This document shows, piece by piece, positions 1-11,219 of a stretch of 64,000 nucleotides of DNA. Position 1 is the first letter of the stretch. Each line of letters starts with the position of its first letter. The notes below the pieces were generated by a model, which made no database searches, was not told the origin of the DNA, and saw only the letters and a program-made list of their open reading frames with translations. The stretch comes from Cymodocea nodosa (Eukaryota; Streptophyta; Magnoliopsida; Alismatales; Cymodoceaceae). The position numbers were made by a program, and so were the translations under genes. The stretch lies in contig CM072337.1 of the NCBI GenBank assembly GCA_036874045.1, forward strand, positions 1,488,001 to 1,552,000, given 5' to 3'.

Positions 1-1571
1 CTTAGTGCCTTTTTCAGCTTAAAAACGAGAACAAGCGCATCCACAAATGCAAAATAACGTTGAAGGAAAACCATGAAAGCCACATATGTTAATTATAGAT
101 GAGTACCTTGAGGCGTTCAGCATCATGCATGGGCCTGTTTGAATGTTTAATGCCAAGATAGCTGGAGATGAAATCAATGACAGGAATGGCCTCAAAAAAA
201 GGGGTGGCAGATAGATCTGCAACATGAGGAGGAGAAGTTAACAGAACAGATTACATTCATTGAATAATAACACAATGAAATGGGAGAATGGAATAGAACA
301 ATGTTGATTGACTCTTGAAGAGAATGATGGAAATCATACCAACGTTAAAAGAAAGTCCCAACTGAGATGGGCGGAGAGATTGGTAGTAACCTTTCCAGCA
401 CTCCACACCATTTCCGAGTGGTTCTGGTTGGCCAAAGTATGGGGAGAAGAAGGATCTCCCCACACAAACATGCCTGAACAGAAGAAAAAAAGTATTAGAA
501 AAAGGGTGAATGGAAACCAACAAAAATTTGCATTTAATCATACTATGTTGCGGTGGAATGATGGATGGATATCATACTTGGTGGATGCCAAAGCACGCAG
601 AACCACCTCAAGCGACTGGATGGTTTCACGTGGACAATCTAGTTGACGTCCTTGAACAAAGCTTTGCAATTGGTGACAGTCCAACTTTGCAGCAAAGCTG
701 ATTAAAACTTTGTATTCCCTGTGAGTCATACGTGGAAAAGAAGGTGTTCAAATAAACAAGGCAGGCCAGAGGAATCGGTACGTCTTTTCAGTTGAATCCA
801 TATGGAGGAGAACGAGAGCTCGAAAGGCATAACATGTTAAGAACTCACTTGGAACTGCTACCACCGTCATCATTCAACTTGACGGCAAAGACTTCGGATT
901 CAAACGGTAAAGGACCAACGGTGTAAATGTTCTTCCGCCCATCGTATGCCGGAAGCCGTCTTCCCAGACGAGAGTCTCTGTAAAGAATGACAAGCTTTCC
1001 GACGATGTCTCGGCTGAGACGTTTGGAAGTCACCTCCGGGGTTATTGTTAGCTAAGTGGATGATGGAAAAAAAAGGTAAAGGGTAGTAAGGAAACAGTAG
1101 AGGAGGAAGATATGGATTGGAAGAGAGGAGGAGGAGGAGGAGGAGGAGGAGATACCCCGATCCATCGATCACACTTACATCGTAGTGATATATTTCAACG
1201 TCAGATTTGGCCAAAGTGACCAGGAAATGGTTCGCCGTCACCAAAACATTCTTCCCTACCGTCCCAAAACCCGGCCTGCAAGGCGGCCTCAGGGCCCTAG
1301 AGGACGACGGAGGCCTTGTCGCGGCGGAATCGATGGAAAGGCTTTCCAATTGAGACGCCACTGAAGACGGAGGCGGTGGAGGAGAGACAAGTGCTTGCCG
1401 AGGCACGTATTGACTTCCGCCCACAATACCACTAACACCACCACCACCACGTCCTCCTACACTAACAGCAGTGCCCTGGTTGCCCCGTGCACGAGGATGG
1501 GCACCACCGCCCCTACCGCTACCGCCGCGCCCTCCGCGGCCATCTCGACCGCTTCCTCTTCTCCCATACAT
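1..1571 (-). CDS. Argonaute protein, copy A (5' part only, continues past left window edge)
   Basis: AGO slicer family, the small-RNA-guided effector of silencing. Exons read leftward: 1179-1571, 849-1051, 578-718, 340-473, 107-216, and the first 17 bases of exon 6 at 1-17; all joins keep frame. The protein begins with a Gly/Arg-rich tail (RGG-like, about residues 2-45), then Pro/Ser-rich linker, the conserved RPGFGT motif and ANHFLV strand of the N domain, [19 protein letters not shown] and the start of PAZ. The start is the ATG at 1571; an in-frame GTG just upstream is not used as start here. Exon structure matches AGO-B exactly except that exon 3 is 12 nt shorter, removing four residues at its splice acceptor. 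In exon 2, 53 of 62 residues agree with AGO-B by my count. MID and PIWI lie outside the window, so intactness cannot be judged. Clade: probably AGO5/MEL1-like, from general resemblance. Confidence 0.9.
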
Positions 1572-1736
1572 CACCGGCGAAAGCAGAACGATGGCACGAA
1601 GATTGAATGAAGAGCGAGGTGGACCTCATATTTCCTCTTAAAGAGCTGCCTTACTTCATCGCGAAGAGTACCGCCTTTTCCGTAGTGCACTGAAAAAGAG
1701 AAAACGGAATGTATCAATTATATCCATCGTACGATA
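1572..1736 (-). promoter_or_regulatory. Short promoter/5' leader interval of AGO-A
   Basis: Only about 165 bases separate the AGO-A start codon from the 3'-flank relic of another AGO copy. The interval is moderately GC-rich and holds no clear TATA box. If AGO-A is expressed, its promoter must either lie in this short stretch or extend into the old 3' flank of the neighbouring copy. Assignment is by position only. Confidence 0.3.
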
Positions 1737-2313
1737 TTATTAAGAAATAGCCAAAGAGGTACAACATTTGCACAGATGTTTTGTTGTGAAATTTCTCCCC
1801 CTAAACTAACGATCTCCGTTGAAGACACTTTCTCGAATTAAATCGTCTTCACTGCATAAAAACATGTACACGTATAGAGGAAGGAGAGGGGGTAATTTAC
1901 CGTCATCCGCCATGCATTTTTTTACTTTTTTTGGTTAAATTACATGAACAGCCTTAACTTCACATTTAATCACATAATAACGACAGAATCTTTTGACCAT
2001 AACGATCTCATTGCATCGTTTGATTTTTAAGTGAACTACTAAAACATTTAAGATAGACATTTTTAATTTTTTAACTGTTATGTTTATGTCACCTTGGAAA
2101 GGTTGCACACTTCTTCTTAATAACCAAGTAAACTGCAACATGCGGTGCGGAAAAGAGGAAGAAACCAAACACATCGACGACGACCGACTGATTTACAAAA
2201 ATACAAAAACAAAGGGGTTGGAGAACAATTTTCATATAAAGAAACGGAGGAAGTCCGGTGATACTGACATAACCGTCGGGGAATAATCTAGCCGTCGCAT
2301 TTCGGACGTTATC
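1737..2313 (-). pseudogene. Relic 1 of an Argonaute gene: last codons plus 3' flank
   Basis: This stretch aligns by eye, with small indels, to 17645-18177, which is the 3' flank and final codons of AGO-B, in the same orientation. Near 2288-2313 the leftward reading still shows the DNVRN tail that precedes the C-terminal MFYC in AGO-B, but the terminal residues differ and the rest of the gene body is absent. To the right the similarity stops abruptly and AT-rich DNA follows. The simplest reading is the 3' end of a lost tandem AGO copy that sat immediately upstream of AGO-A. It is not an independent gene; short reading frames across it are accidental. Confidence 0.75.
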
Positions 2314-5300
2314 TAAAATATTTAACTTCATTTAGATATATATTATTTTGTTTTTGTGTTTTATTTATTTATTTATTTTAGACATCAACTACATTTGACA
2401 TATTCATGTTTTAAATATTTATTAGTTTGTATTTCAATCATTATTAAGATTTTATTATTTAAAATGCTAGTCATTTTAAACATAAAATAAATAAATGATC
2501 CTAACTTATAAAAGAAAACAATGATTCATGTAAACTCTGATATCAATTGTTTAATCATAGTATAAAAAAGAAAGAAGTTGAATTGTGTCTTTAGAATTTA
2601 AAATTCTAGCAGATAAAATAAAAGTACAAAATACTAATTATTTGTAATTTTAAACTTTTTATTGATAAAGTAAGAATTTACAATTGTTTATGATACAATT
2701 CTATACTTATTAGTTTTAATACAATTTAATCTGAGATACAATTCAATATAAAATAAACCTTATTCTAACATTGATTGAATTGTTTTTTCAAACCTAAACT
2801 TATGTAAATAGCTTTTGATTCTTTGCTTTGCTTCTAGACTTTTTTGAGATAACTTTCTTTTGGTTAAAATTCTTTTGTTTAATGTAGAGATTTCTCTCTA
2901 TTGAATTTGAGATGAATAAAGTGTAGCTTATACACTTCATTTATAGTAGTAAAACTAAGATTTCATGTTCAACATATTCATCCACTTAATCCATAATTTA
3001 TGATTTCACGTATTAATTTAAATTTAAATTATCTATGTTTTCTTTTCTTTTTAAAATTTCCACGATCTCTTATTGTAGAACAATTGAAAATCTTCTTTTT
3101 AGATAACTATAGAATATATCTTCTAAACTGTCATTTTAGTCAAACACTTAACATTTAAGACTTATAAAAACTTGAATACTTATTTATAACTTTTCAAGTT
3201 TTCCACCTACAAAGCATGACTAAAATAATAAAACTTAACTTTTCGTTAGTCACATAAAAAACTCAAATAGTTGTCCATCTATATATAAAAATTTGAATAG
3301 TCATTTAACTTTTTGATTTTTTTTTACTAAACGTATATGAAAAATACGTAAAAACTTAAAATGATAAAAACACACGTGTAGATAACTTAACTATACAAGT
3401 TTTTAACATAACTCTTCGATTAACTCAAAACATTAACTTATAACTATACGACTATTCAAAATATGTTAATGTTTAACTATGTGATTGATATATTTAGATT
3501 TTATTAGACTTATTTATAGATTTAGAAAAATATTCATCATTAAAATAAAATTCCTAACAATCTTCCCTTTTTTTATGATGATAAAGCCTAATAAGTCTAA
3601 CTTTCTCCCCTTTTTTGTTATTATAAAAATAAAAAAAAACTTATCTAAGGAAGAAAAAATTTCTAAGTATACAACTTCAAAAAGAACTTAAACCTATACA
3701 TATATACATGGATACATAATGATTGTTTACAAGAAATAAAATATTTGAATAAATAAAATAATTATTTATTTTTGGCAACAAATTACAATAAGTGTTTATG
3801 TTTAATAGATAATTTGTGTTTATTTTTTCACAAGCCTTTTTGTCTTCTAAAAATATATAACAAAGTGTTTGAAATCTTTTGTGTTATTTCTATACTGATT
3901 TTGTTTATTTGATCAACTATATATTGATCTAAGTCTATAGTATGGACTTGTGAAGATTGCTGTATGTTTTCTATATGTCTATCTATATGTAGTTCTTGTT
4001 GTATTGAATGTTGTTTGTGTTATTGCTCTTGTTGTGACTGTTGGTCTATTTGTTATTGTTCTTGCTGTTGTTGCTCTTGATAATGTTCTTGTTGCCTCTA
4101 CTAAATTTCAAGTGGATCTGTTTCTTAGAATTTGTTTAATTCTTTTGCAAAGAAAGATCTTAATTTCATCTTTTTCTGTGATTAAAATGTAAGATTTATT
4201 TGACTTGCCACAATTCTTAATATTATATCACTAAATAGTAATTTACTTTGTAAATTCAGAATATGATAAATAAATATATCATACTAGTTCACTTGTATGT
4301 GATTTATCAAGTCATATGTCACATAAAGATAGCACCTGCCAATTTCAATTCCATGATCAAACGTTTGAAAAATTAAAATATGCAAGATTTTTGCAATAAA
4401 CATTGTTTGGTCATTTAAATCATTTAATAATCTCAATTCACTATTGACATTAAGATATTTAACTAACTGTTTAATGTCTCGTCTCAATTGATAAACTTAT
4501 TTTCTTTCTGATTGTTTAACTCCTTCATTCTTTAATCCAAATACTTGATGTAATAATTCTAGAGTTAACTAAATGTCTGATTCTTGTATATTTGAAATAA
4601 GAATATCTTCTATGATTATTAATTTTGAGTAAAAGTAACTTACAATAACTAGAAGTGATAGATGACATGGTTGTTATGGAAGTAACATCAACAAACTTTA
4701 GAATTCAAACATTTTTCTTATATTTGTCATCCCTTTAAATTTAACTAGTCAGACATATAAAACTGTAAAAGTTTTATAATTTAAATACTTGTAATAATAA
4801 GAACTATTTCTAAACCATAACAACATATTATCTTCTAAACTCTATTCAGGATTTGAAATTTTCCTGTTATATACCTCTTCTTACTTGGGACTCATTGTAA
4901 TATCTTCATCAATAGCTATGTTGTCAAATCTTTCATAATCATCAGCATTAGTTTCAAACTTAGTACGAATTTCTGAAATATCTGTAATTGTCATATCTAT
5001 AATATCTTGAACATCATTTGTTTGAATTTCTTTAAATGTTTTAGCAACTATTATTTCCATTTCACTATCAACAGTCTCTATATGAATATCTTCAATTATA
5101 GTAGCAATAGACATTTCTATAAAATTATTAATCTGTTGTTCTATTTGTATAACTTTACTAACTAATTATCTTCTTATTGGAAAATATTCAATACCAATTT
5201 CTAGCATAGGAATATCTTGTATTTTAGCGGTATTTTCTCTAATTGAGACTTCAATAGTATTATATTCTATTTGTAATATTGTATTTTGTTGACTATATAC

Positions 5301-7362
5301 AATTATGAATAAATAACATGTATATTGTAGATGACATAACTAGATATATACAATTCTATATAATCAATTGTACCAAAAATTATTTGTAACTAAAGAAGAT
5401 ATTGTAAGAGGAATAATATCTATACATTATTCTTCATATGATATACCTTCAAAATTCATAAACTCTGTATATTTGTCGTTAATTATATCATTAATGTTAA
5501 TATCATCTGTATATGCATCAAAATTATCAAAATTTCTTATATTTTCTATTTCTGTAGGATAAGCAAAGAATAAATTCTATGTCATAGCAATGTATTGTAG
5601 AAAATTATCCATCATATTAAAAGAAACATTACAGGTTAATGTGACACAATACCTTAAGGTGTATACTTTTAATCTAAGGTTTGTCACATCTGTTGGTATT
5701 CCATCTATGAATTTTTCTCCAACACTTAAATGGAATATAGTTTTCCATATTTCAATGATTCTTCTCTTTGCTGTAAAATTCTTTTTTCACCTACAGTTAG
5801 TTCTAAATGTTCAATTTTTCTTTTCTTCTAGCTATATGTCTATAAAGATTCTTCTTTTTCAGGTGGTGTTAAGGTGATGAAGACAATCCTTCTTTTTTGT
5901 TTGTTATCCCTTTTTTTATTTTTTTGTATCATTAGGTTAGTTCTTGTTATGGTTTCCATTTATCATGATGTTTCTACACTTGTTTATGTTACCTTTGTAA
6001 AGTTGAATGTAAATAGCTTTTATTTTTAATGTTATGTGCTGCTTATGAACTGTTATGAGTGATTTTTGCATGATGAATGTTGGTGAATGTTAAGCCTTGT
6101 ATTTCAACAAGTTTCATGTTTTGCTATCCTTGAAAAAGTGGGTATCCAATAGAAAACACAAGGTAGATTACTTGTAGCAAATTTGCAAGAAATGCAGAAA
6201 ATCTGCTACTGAAATTAGTTGATTTGAATGACTTATCGAATGTTTCGATTTTTATTGATATTTTTCTGTGGAAGCTTGATATCTTGAGAACTTTGTGTTA
6301 AAATTTCATTGCAATCTGAGTTTTGTGAATTTCCAATTGCCTATTGAAGTCAAGGTGCCGGTAGTTCTATTTCTACAAAAAACTATATATGCAAATCTGA
6401 ACTACAGTGAAATCTGCAAATCTGTGGCATCCCTAATTCAGCTGATAGTATTTTGGTGGATTGTACACTATATTGGCTTACTCCCGTTGAAATTTCAAAG
6501 TTTTCCAAGCTTTGTAGTGAAAGCTAGAAATTCTTGAAGTACAGGTTATTGCAGTAGAATTTTGGCTGGCTGCATTCTACAATGCATCTGTTCTCCTGAA
6601 ATCAGCTATATTTCCAGAACATTTTTGGTATTTTGGTTGATGGGATGAGATAGCTTAATAAAATACCCTTTCAACACCATAGATTTCATTGCGATCCGAT
6701 TTTTCATTTTGAAGTTAATATTTGTAGAACAACAGGGAGTATTGTAGAAAATTGACTCGATTATAATTTGTAATCAGCAAATTCTAGTAGCGGTCTGCTG
6801 CAAATCCCATTGTTGAATTGAAATCCTATTTATACTCTTGTTTAGTATGTTGAATAATCTTTCATTCAAAAGTGATTTTATGTGATTTGGAGTTTTGAGT
6901 AAACGCAGTGTATTTTTGAACAAACTCTGAATTTCTGTACTTGGGAAAGTGGTTATTAATTCTTGGGTTTTTATTCTCACTTATGAACTAGTCTCTCAAG
7001 AAGTGCATTGTGTAATTCATCATTCTAGGTGGTTGTGAAAATTTTGATTTTGTAAATGAGTAAATGAGCATGTTTACTTGATGTGATGCAATAGATATAT
7101 ATTTGCATGAATAATTGTCTACATTATTGTAGAATGTGTAAAAGTGAACTTGAAAGCATGTTCTTGATTATATAAACTTGTGTTAATTGAAAGAGTCAAA
7201 TGGTTTGGACTTGCATTTAAATTCTTTAAATTCAATCTAGTCCTTAAATTTAATGTACTCTCTGATTCCCGATCCATACTCACCGAAGTTGTTACAATTG
7301 ACATTGCGCGCTTACAATTTAGATAAATTTTAAAACTATTGAAAATTTCAACCAAGTTTTGG
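2314..7362. other. AT-rich gene-free spacer with probable worn LTR-element debris
   Basis: I see no convincing gene in these 5 kb. Reading frames here are short, low in complexity and lack recognisable domains. Around 3550-3645 there are two C-rich tracts with a TGATGATGA-like string between them; read leftward they resemble the G-rich tract near the 3' end of plant Ty1/copia (Sirevirus-like) elements. Around 6100-7000 the base texture is like that of plant LTRs. Both readings are weak. The region replaces the body of the AGO copy whose tail is relic 1. Confidence 0.4.
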
Positions 7363-7430
7363 GCATAATTTTCTACCGGTACTGCATGGGGATGCTTGAC
7401 AAAACATATTCTTTGACTTGTTTGCTTTCA
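7363..7430 (+). pseudogene. Relic of Argonaute exon 16/intron 16, inverted relative to the other AGO copies
   Basis: Sixty-eight bases on the plus strand match the complement of about 19509-19576 in AGO-B at about 65 of 68 positions by eye. The match covers the end of exon 16 (coding IIFY, just before the catalytic RDG), the splice donor and the first roughly 60 bases of intron 16. Because it includes intron sequence it is a DNA-level copy, not a processed cDNA. Its orientation is opposite to AGO-A, AGO-B and both 3' relics. Flanks show no further AGO similarity that I can see. Confidence 0.8.
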
Positions 7431-7929
7431 TATTATCGCAAGCATTGACTCCACGCCTCAAGAGCAGGGGTTCCTCGTAGGAGACAAGCCAAGTAAGTAA
7501 TCTTGTTTTAAGACAAAATGGTCCTAAATTAGATTTGACGTGTGGTTTTTCATGATCAACGTTCACAAAATATAAACGGAGAAGTCTTCAACAAGCAAGA
7601 ACGTCAAATCCGTTTGACATGAAATTGTAATACTATCGATGTTAATACTCTCCAAAATCAGTAATTATGTGGTCATACGTGCTTGTAGGATCATCAAACT
7701 TTTACCTTAATTTTTATCGTATGTTCATGGTTACTTCACTCTTTCGATAATCCGTAAATTCCATCCGCTCGACTTTTCAAGAAACACTGTGAAGTTCTTT
7801 TGACAAATACCATACGTACGCGCTGACGAGAAATTCGATTGGAGTAGTCAAGTAAACAAGCAAGTTTATGATTTTAACTTTTTATTCTATTATCTACTTA
7901 ATTCAAGTTTGTTTCCTCTAAGGTAAACC
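7431..7929. other. Spacer without recognisable feature
   Basis: Mixed-composition DNA between the inverted AGO relic and the tandem repeat behind the cysteine-rich peptide gene. I see no gene, RNA or element that I can name. Confidence 0.4.
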
Positions 7930-8268
7930 AGGAAATCTAAGGGTATTAGCCACCCTTTATATATATATATATAGATAGATTTGATGACGCAAGAATATTG
8001 AAGCTTGCATGGATGTAGAACTTTATTCAGCACTCACACATGACCTAGTGCTGTTTATTTATCTTATACATGTAGGTGGTAGTGCCTACATAGGAAATCG
8101 AAGAGTATTAACCACTCTTTATATATAGATAGATAGATATAGATGACACAAGAATGTTGAAGCTTGCATGGATAAGGGATGTAGAACTTTATTCAGTACT
8201 TGCAGCACTCACGCATGACCTAGTGCTGCTTATTTATCTTATACATGTAGGTGGTGGTGCACACGTAG
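7930..8268. repeat. Tandem duplication, about 162-175 bp, two copies
   Basis: Copies at about 7930-8091 and 8092-8268 share a TATA/TAGA microsatellite, then GAAGCTTGCATGGAT, TGTAGAACTTTATTCAG, CATGACCTAGTGCTG and TTATCTTATACATGTAGGTG. The second copy carries small insertions. It lies directly behind the stop codon of the cysteine-rich peptide gene (8317), so it probably holds duplicated 3' UTR or terminator sequence of that gene. Confidence 0.8.
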
Positions 8269-8316
8269 GGGATCTGCGAGCTCATCAACCGACGACATCA
8301 TAGTTACGTACGCTGA

Positions 8317-8705
8317 TTAACGTCGGCAGAACCTCGTGCAAACTACGCGGTAGCGGCAACAGTAGCGACGGGGGAAACGTCCGCACAAACGGATGCACCG
8401 AAAGTAGCCTCTGCAGCAGCTCCTCCTGACTCTTATTTGGCTTTCGCCTACATCGTCTGCTTCGACATCATTCGCATCCAAGTCCAAAGGATGACTCTGC
8501 GCGCGCACGTAAAAGAATATATGTATACATATGCTTGCCACCGAATAATACAATAAAAGTAGTTAATCGACAAGGGTAGAAGAACCATTTGGCGACCTGT
8601 GTTCTCTCCTTCAGCTTCCTCCTCCGCTTTCACCAGCACGTCGGAGGTGACGAGCATGAGGGCCAGCAAGAAGACAGTAAACACGAAAATGGGCTTAGGA
8701 GCCAT
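8317..8705 (-). CDS. Small secreted cysteine-rich, arginine-rich peptide (putative antimicrobial-type precursor)
   Basis: Two-exon gene on the minus strand. Exon 1 starts at ATG 8705 and encodes a typical signal peptide (MAPKPIF then a run of F/V/L/A up to about residue 28), followed by an acidic stretch (EEEAEGEN). Exon 2 continues with more acidic residues (DLDANDVEADD) and ends with a basic domain of about 38 residues, stop at 8317-8319. The basic domain has eight cysteines in two matching units of pattern CC-x5-C-x3-C and about 14 arginines. Signal peptide, acidic pro-region and cationic Cys-rich tail is the usual layout of plant antimicrobial precursors, but the spacing does not fit thionins, defensins, GASA/snakins or simple hairpinins as I know them. 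The splice is uncertain: an ACAG-GTCGCC donor near 8593 with a CAG acceptor inside the acidic stretch keeps frame, as does a later donor joined after the CAG near 8498. A TATA box lies upstream. No function should be assumed. Confidence 0.65.
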
Positions 8706-8796
8706 TGGCCGGCCTTCTCTTCTCTCTTAGTTGTTTCTGCGCTGAAGGAAATATGAGAAGGTGTTGATGAGCAGAAGAGCCACAGCCATGCTCTCT

Positions 8797-8803
8797 CTTT
8801 ATA
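8797..8803 (-). promoter_or_regulatory. TATA box of the cysteine-rich peptide gene
   Basis: TATAAAG read on the minus strand, 92-98 bases upstream of the ATG at 8705, followed by a GA-rich leader. Its spacing suits a plant core promoter with a short 5' UTR of about 60 bases and supports the reality of the small gene. Confidence 0.6.
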
Positions 8804-9234
8804 GCCGGCGTGGATGGGAAGCAGTCAGACGTGGTGACATAAGGAGACGACTTTTTTGTGTCACAGGCAAATAAATAAATTGATAGTTAGAAAAATAACG
8901 TCCATTATTTTGCCGCACGACACATTCGAGTTTGACACATGAATCGTCTACCGCCCAAGGTAAGTCGATGCTTGCCCACTGAATCAGAAAAGATTGCCTC
9001 TCGCAGCCGAACAGATAAGCTTGGGAGCTATTTTATTAATTCTGTGTGTCCGAGACATTTGATAAGAATACCTTTTATACTCGTTGTAGGCGTCCCATCA
9101 AACGCCAACTTTGATTTCCCTCGACTGGTTTATTTTGATGAATAAAATCCATCGCCAGATCTTTCAAAGATACAGAACAATCTCTTTACCTTACAAGAGT
9201 GAGTAAGAGACTGAGAGGTCAAAAGATTGCAGCG

Positions 9235-9237
<3 letters not shown>
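8804..9237. other. Upstream region of the peptide gene; no other gene seen
   Basis: Moderately GC-rich stretch upstream of the TATA box, likely containing the rest of the peptide gene's promoter. Short frames here show no recognisable protein. Confidence 0.35.

Positions 9238-9273
<36 letters not shown>
9238..9273. repeat. (CT)n microsatellite
   Basis: Eighteen CT dinucleotides in a row. It makes a Ser-Leu run in one frame, which is not a protein. Confidence 0.95.
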
Positions 9274-9275
<2 letters not shown>

Positions 9276-10776
9276 TTCTTATTCTTTATTATTTTTTGAT
9301 AATATCATGCTGTTGATTTCTCTTTTAAACTTCTGTTGCACTCATCACAAGCGAAGTCTTACGTTTAAACTTAGGAAAAATAAAACAATGCCGACCTTTG
9401 ATGAATTATTATTTCAAGTAAATTCTTGAAAAATATCTGGGATGGAAAGTAAGTTTATATTAAATTCAATTATCATTTCAATTACGCAACATTCGTCATC
9501 GCTTCCCGAAAATTCAGTACGTAAACTTACCTCCAGAAGGTCAAAAAAATCAAAATTTTCCTTTCATAATGACAGAAAGAGAAATAACGTACATTGTTTT
9601 TCCACATGTTTGACTTCCGAGCTGTCGGTCTTCTTCTTCTTTTTTTCTTTTGAAATATATTTAATTATATTTTTTTTTTTATATCTTAAAGTATATATTT
9701 TATAGCTGTACATCAAGAAACTTCTCAAATATTAATAATAAAACATGCATCTTATACGTTCTCGTAATAAAGATACCTCATATATCCATCAAATATATTC
9801 GAACAAACTAAATTCTATTACGATTTGCAAATGAACGTACAAGTTAATATTGTACAATTTAATTTTCCTTCTAATTGAAGAAACATGGTAGAAAATGTCT
9901 TGAATATGCTATCAGAATTCTCCTACTGTCACGAGGAGAATTTACGTAGCTTGGACTGAGACTGTTGTTGGGAAATATTTGATATTTTATTTTTAATTTC
10001 AAAATACATATAATATAGATACTTTAAACTCTTATCTAGGAGTATTTGTTATTTTATATATACACACACACATATATATATTAATATTTTTCATATATTT
10101 TGATATTTCATTTGAACCAAAATATAAATTTTGTAGATAGTTTATATTTTTATCTAAGAATATTTAATATCTTTCATATATATTTTGCTGTCATCACATT
10201 TCTTTTAAGCTAAAATATGAATTTTGTAGATACTTTTTACTCGAGTATTTAATATCTTTCTTACGTTAGATATCTGTATGTTATATCTAAAAAGTTTGAT
10301 TTTATTTATTTATTTTAGATATTTATATTTCATATCTAAAATACATTAATTTATTTTTTTATTTTTTTATGTAAAATATTTGGTTGTCTTAGACACCTAT
10401 ATGTCATAAGAAAATTTGTTTAGCTTTGATATAATTCTTTTCTTTTATTTAAAAGCTTCGATCTCATCTCGAAGGATTTTTTTTATACATACCGGGACAT
10501 TTTGTCATTTTTTATTATCATTTTTTCTACTTCTTTCTTTCTTTCTCTTTTTTATTTATCATTTGACTACCTTATTTATTTTATATATATATATACCATA
10601 TATATTTTCCCTCATTATATATTATTTTTCCTTTATTATTATTATTTTATATATATATATTTTCTTCTTTCAATCAAATCAAACCATAACTTCAATTCAA
10701 TTGAAATTGATTTTTTTTAAAGCCCTCAGTTAGACCGAAAAATGACTTCAATTCAACTAAAGGCATTTTTTAAAAA
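9274..10776. other. AT-rich spacer, no gene seen
   Basis: Very AT-rich, with runs of T and TATA. Frames such as the Phe/Ile/Tyr-rich ones around 10416-10733 come from T-rich low-complexity DNA. Around 9960-10390 a motif (GATATTT.. then AAAATAT..) recurs several times, suggesting a decayed repeat. Confidence 0.5.
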
Positions 10777-11067
10777 CTTTTTTACTTTTTTGGTTAAATT
10801 ACATGAACAACCTTAGCTTCACATTTAATCACATAATAACGACAGAATCTTTTGGCCATAACGATCTCATTGCATCGTTTGATTTTTAAGTGAACTACTA
10901 AAATATTTAAGATAGACATTTTTAATTTTTTAACTGTCATGTTTATGTCACCTTGAAAAGGTTTCACATTTCTTGATAACCATGTAAACTTCAACATGCG
11001 GTGCGGACAAGAGGAAGAAACCAAACACATCGACGACGACCGAATGCTTTACAAAAATACAAAAACA
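10777..11067 (-). pseudogene. Relic 2 of an Argonaute 3' flank
   Basis: Aligns by eye to 1915-2212 (relic 1) and 17800-18068 (3' flank of AGO-B), same orientation, with only scattered substitutions. Unlike relic 1 it stops just before the last AGO codons; beyond 11067 unrelated DNA begins. Together with relic 1 it points to at least one more AGO unit between copies A and B whose coding body is gone. An alternative is that the flank itself is part of a mobile repeat. Confidence 0.7.
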
Positions 11068-11219
11068 TCTAATCATGATTTCATGTATCACTATTTAATG
11101 TATCACGTGATTAATAAAAAATCATCATCGTTGATACAAATAAAATAAATTTAATCGATCATTTAGTCAAAATAAATTACTACTAAAAAAATATAAAAAG
11201 AAAAGGAAAAATATGAAAA

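Noticed and set aside
1395-1610. Thr/Ser-rich plus-strand frame over the AGO-A N terminus (and similar at 23567-24018 over AGO-B)
   Set aside because: Antisense shadow of the GC-rich RGG-coding exon 1.
2080-2331. Short frames across the AGO 3' relic, repeated at 10794-11030 and 17818-18021
   Set aside because: They recur because the DNA is homologous AGO 3' flank; only the few DNVRN codons in relic 1 were ever coding.
3950-4192. Val/Leu-rich hydrophobic frame
   Set aside because: Arises from a TTGTTNTT-rich tract; no start context or relatives recognised.
10416-10733. Phe/Ile/Tyr-rich frame resembling a membrane protein
   Set aside because: It is translated from T-rich low-complexity DNA; no start context, no family resemblance.
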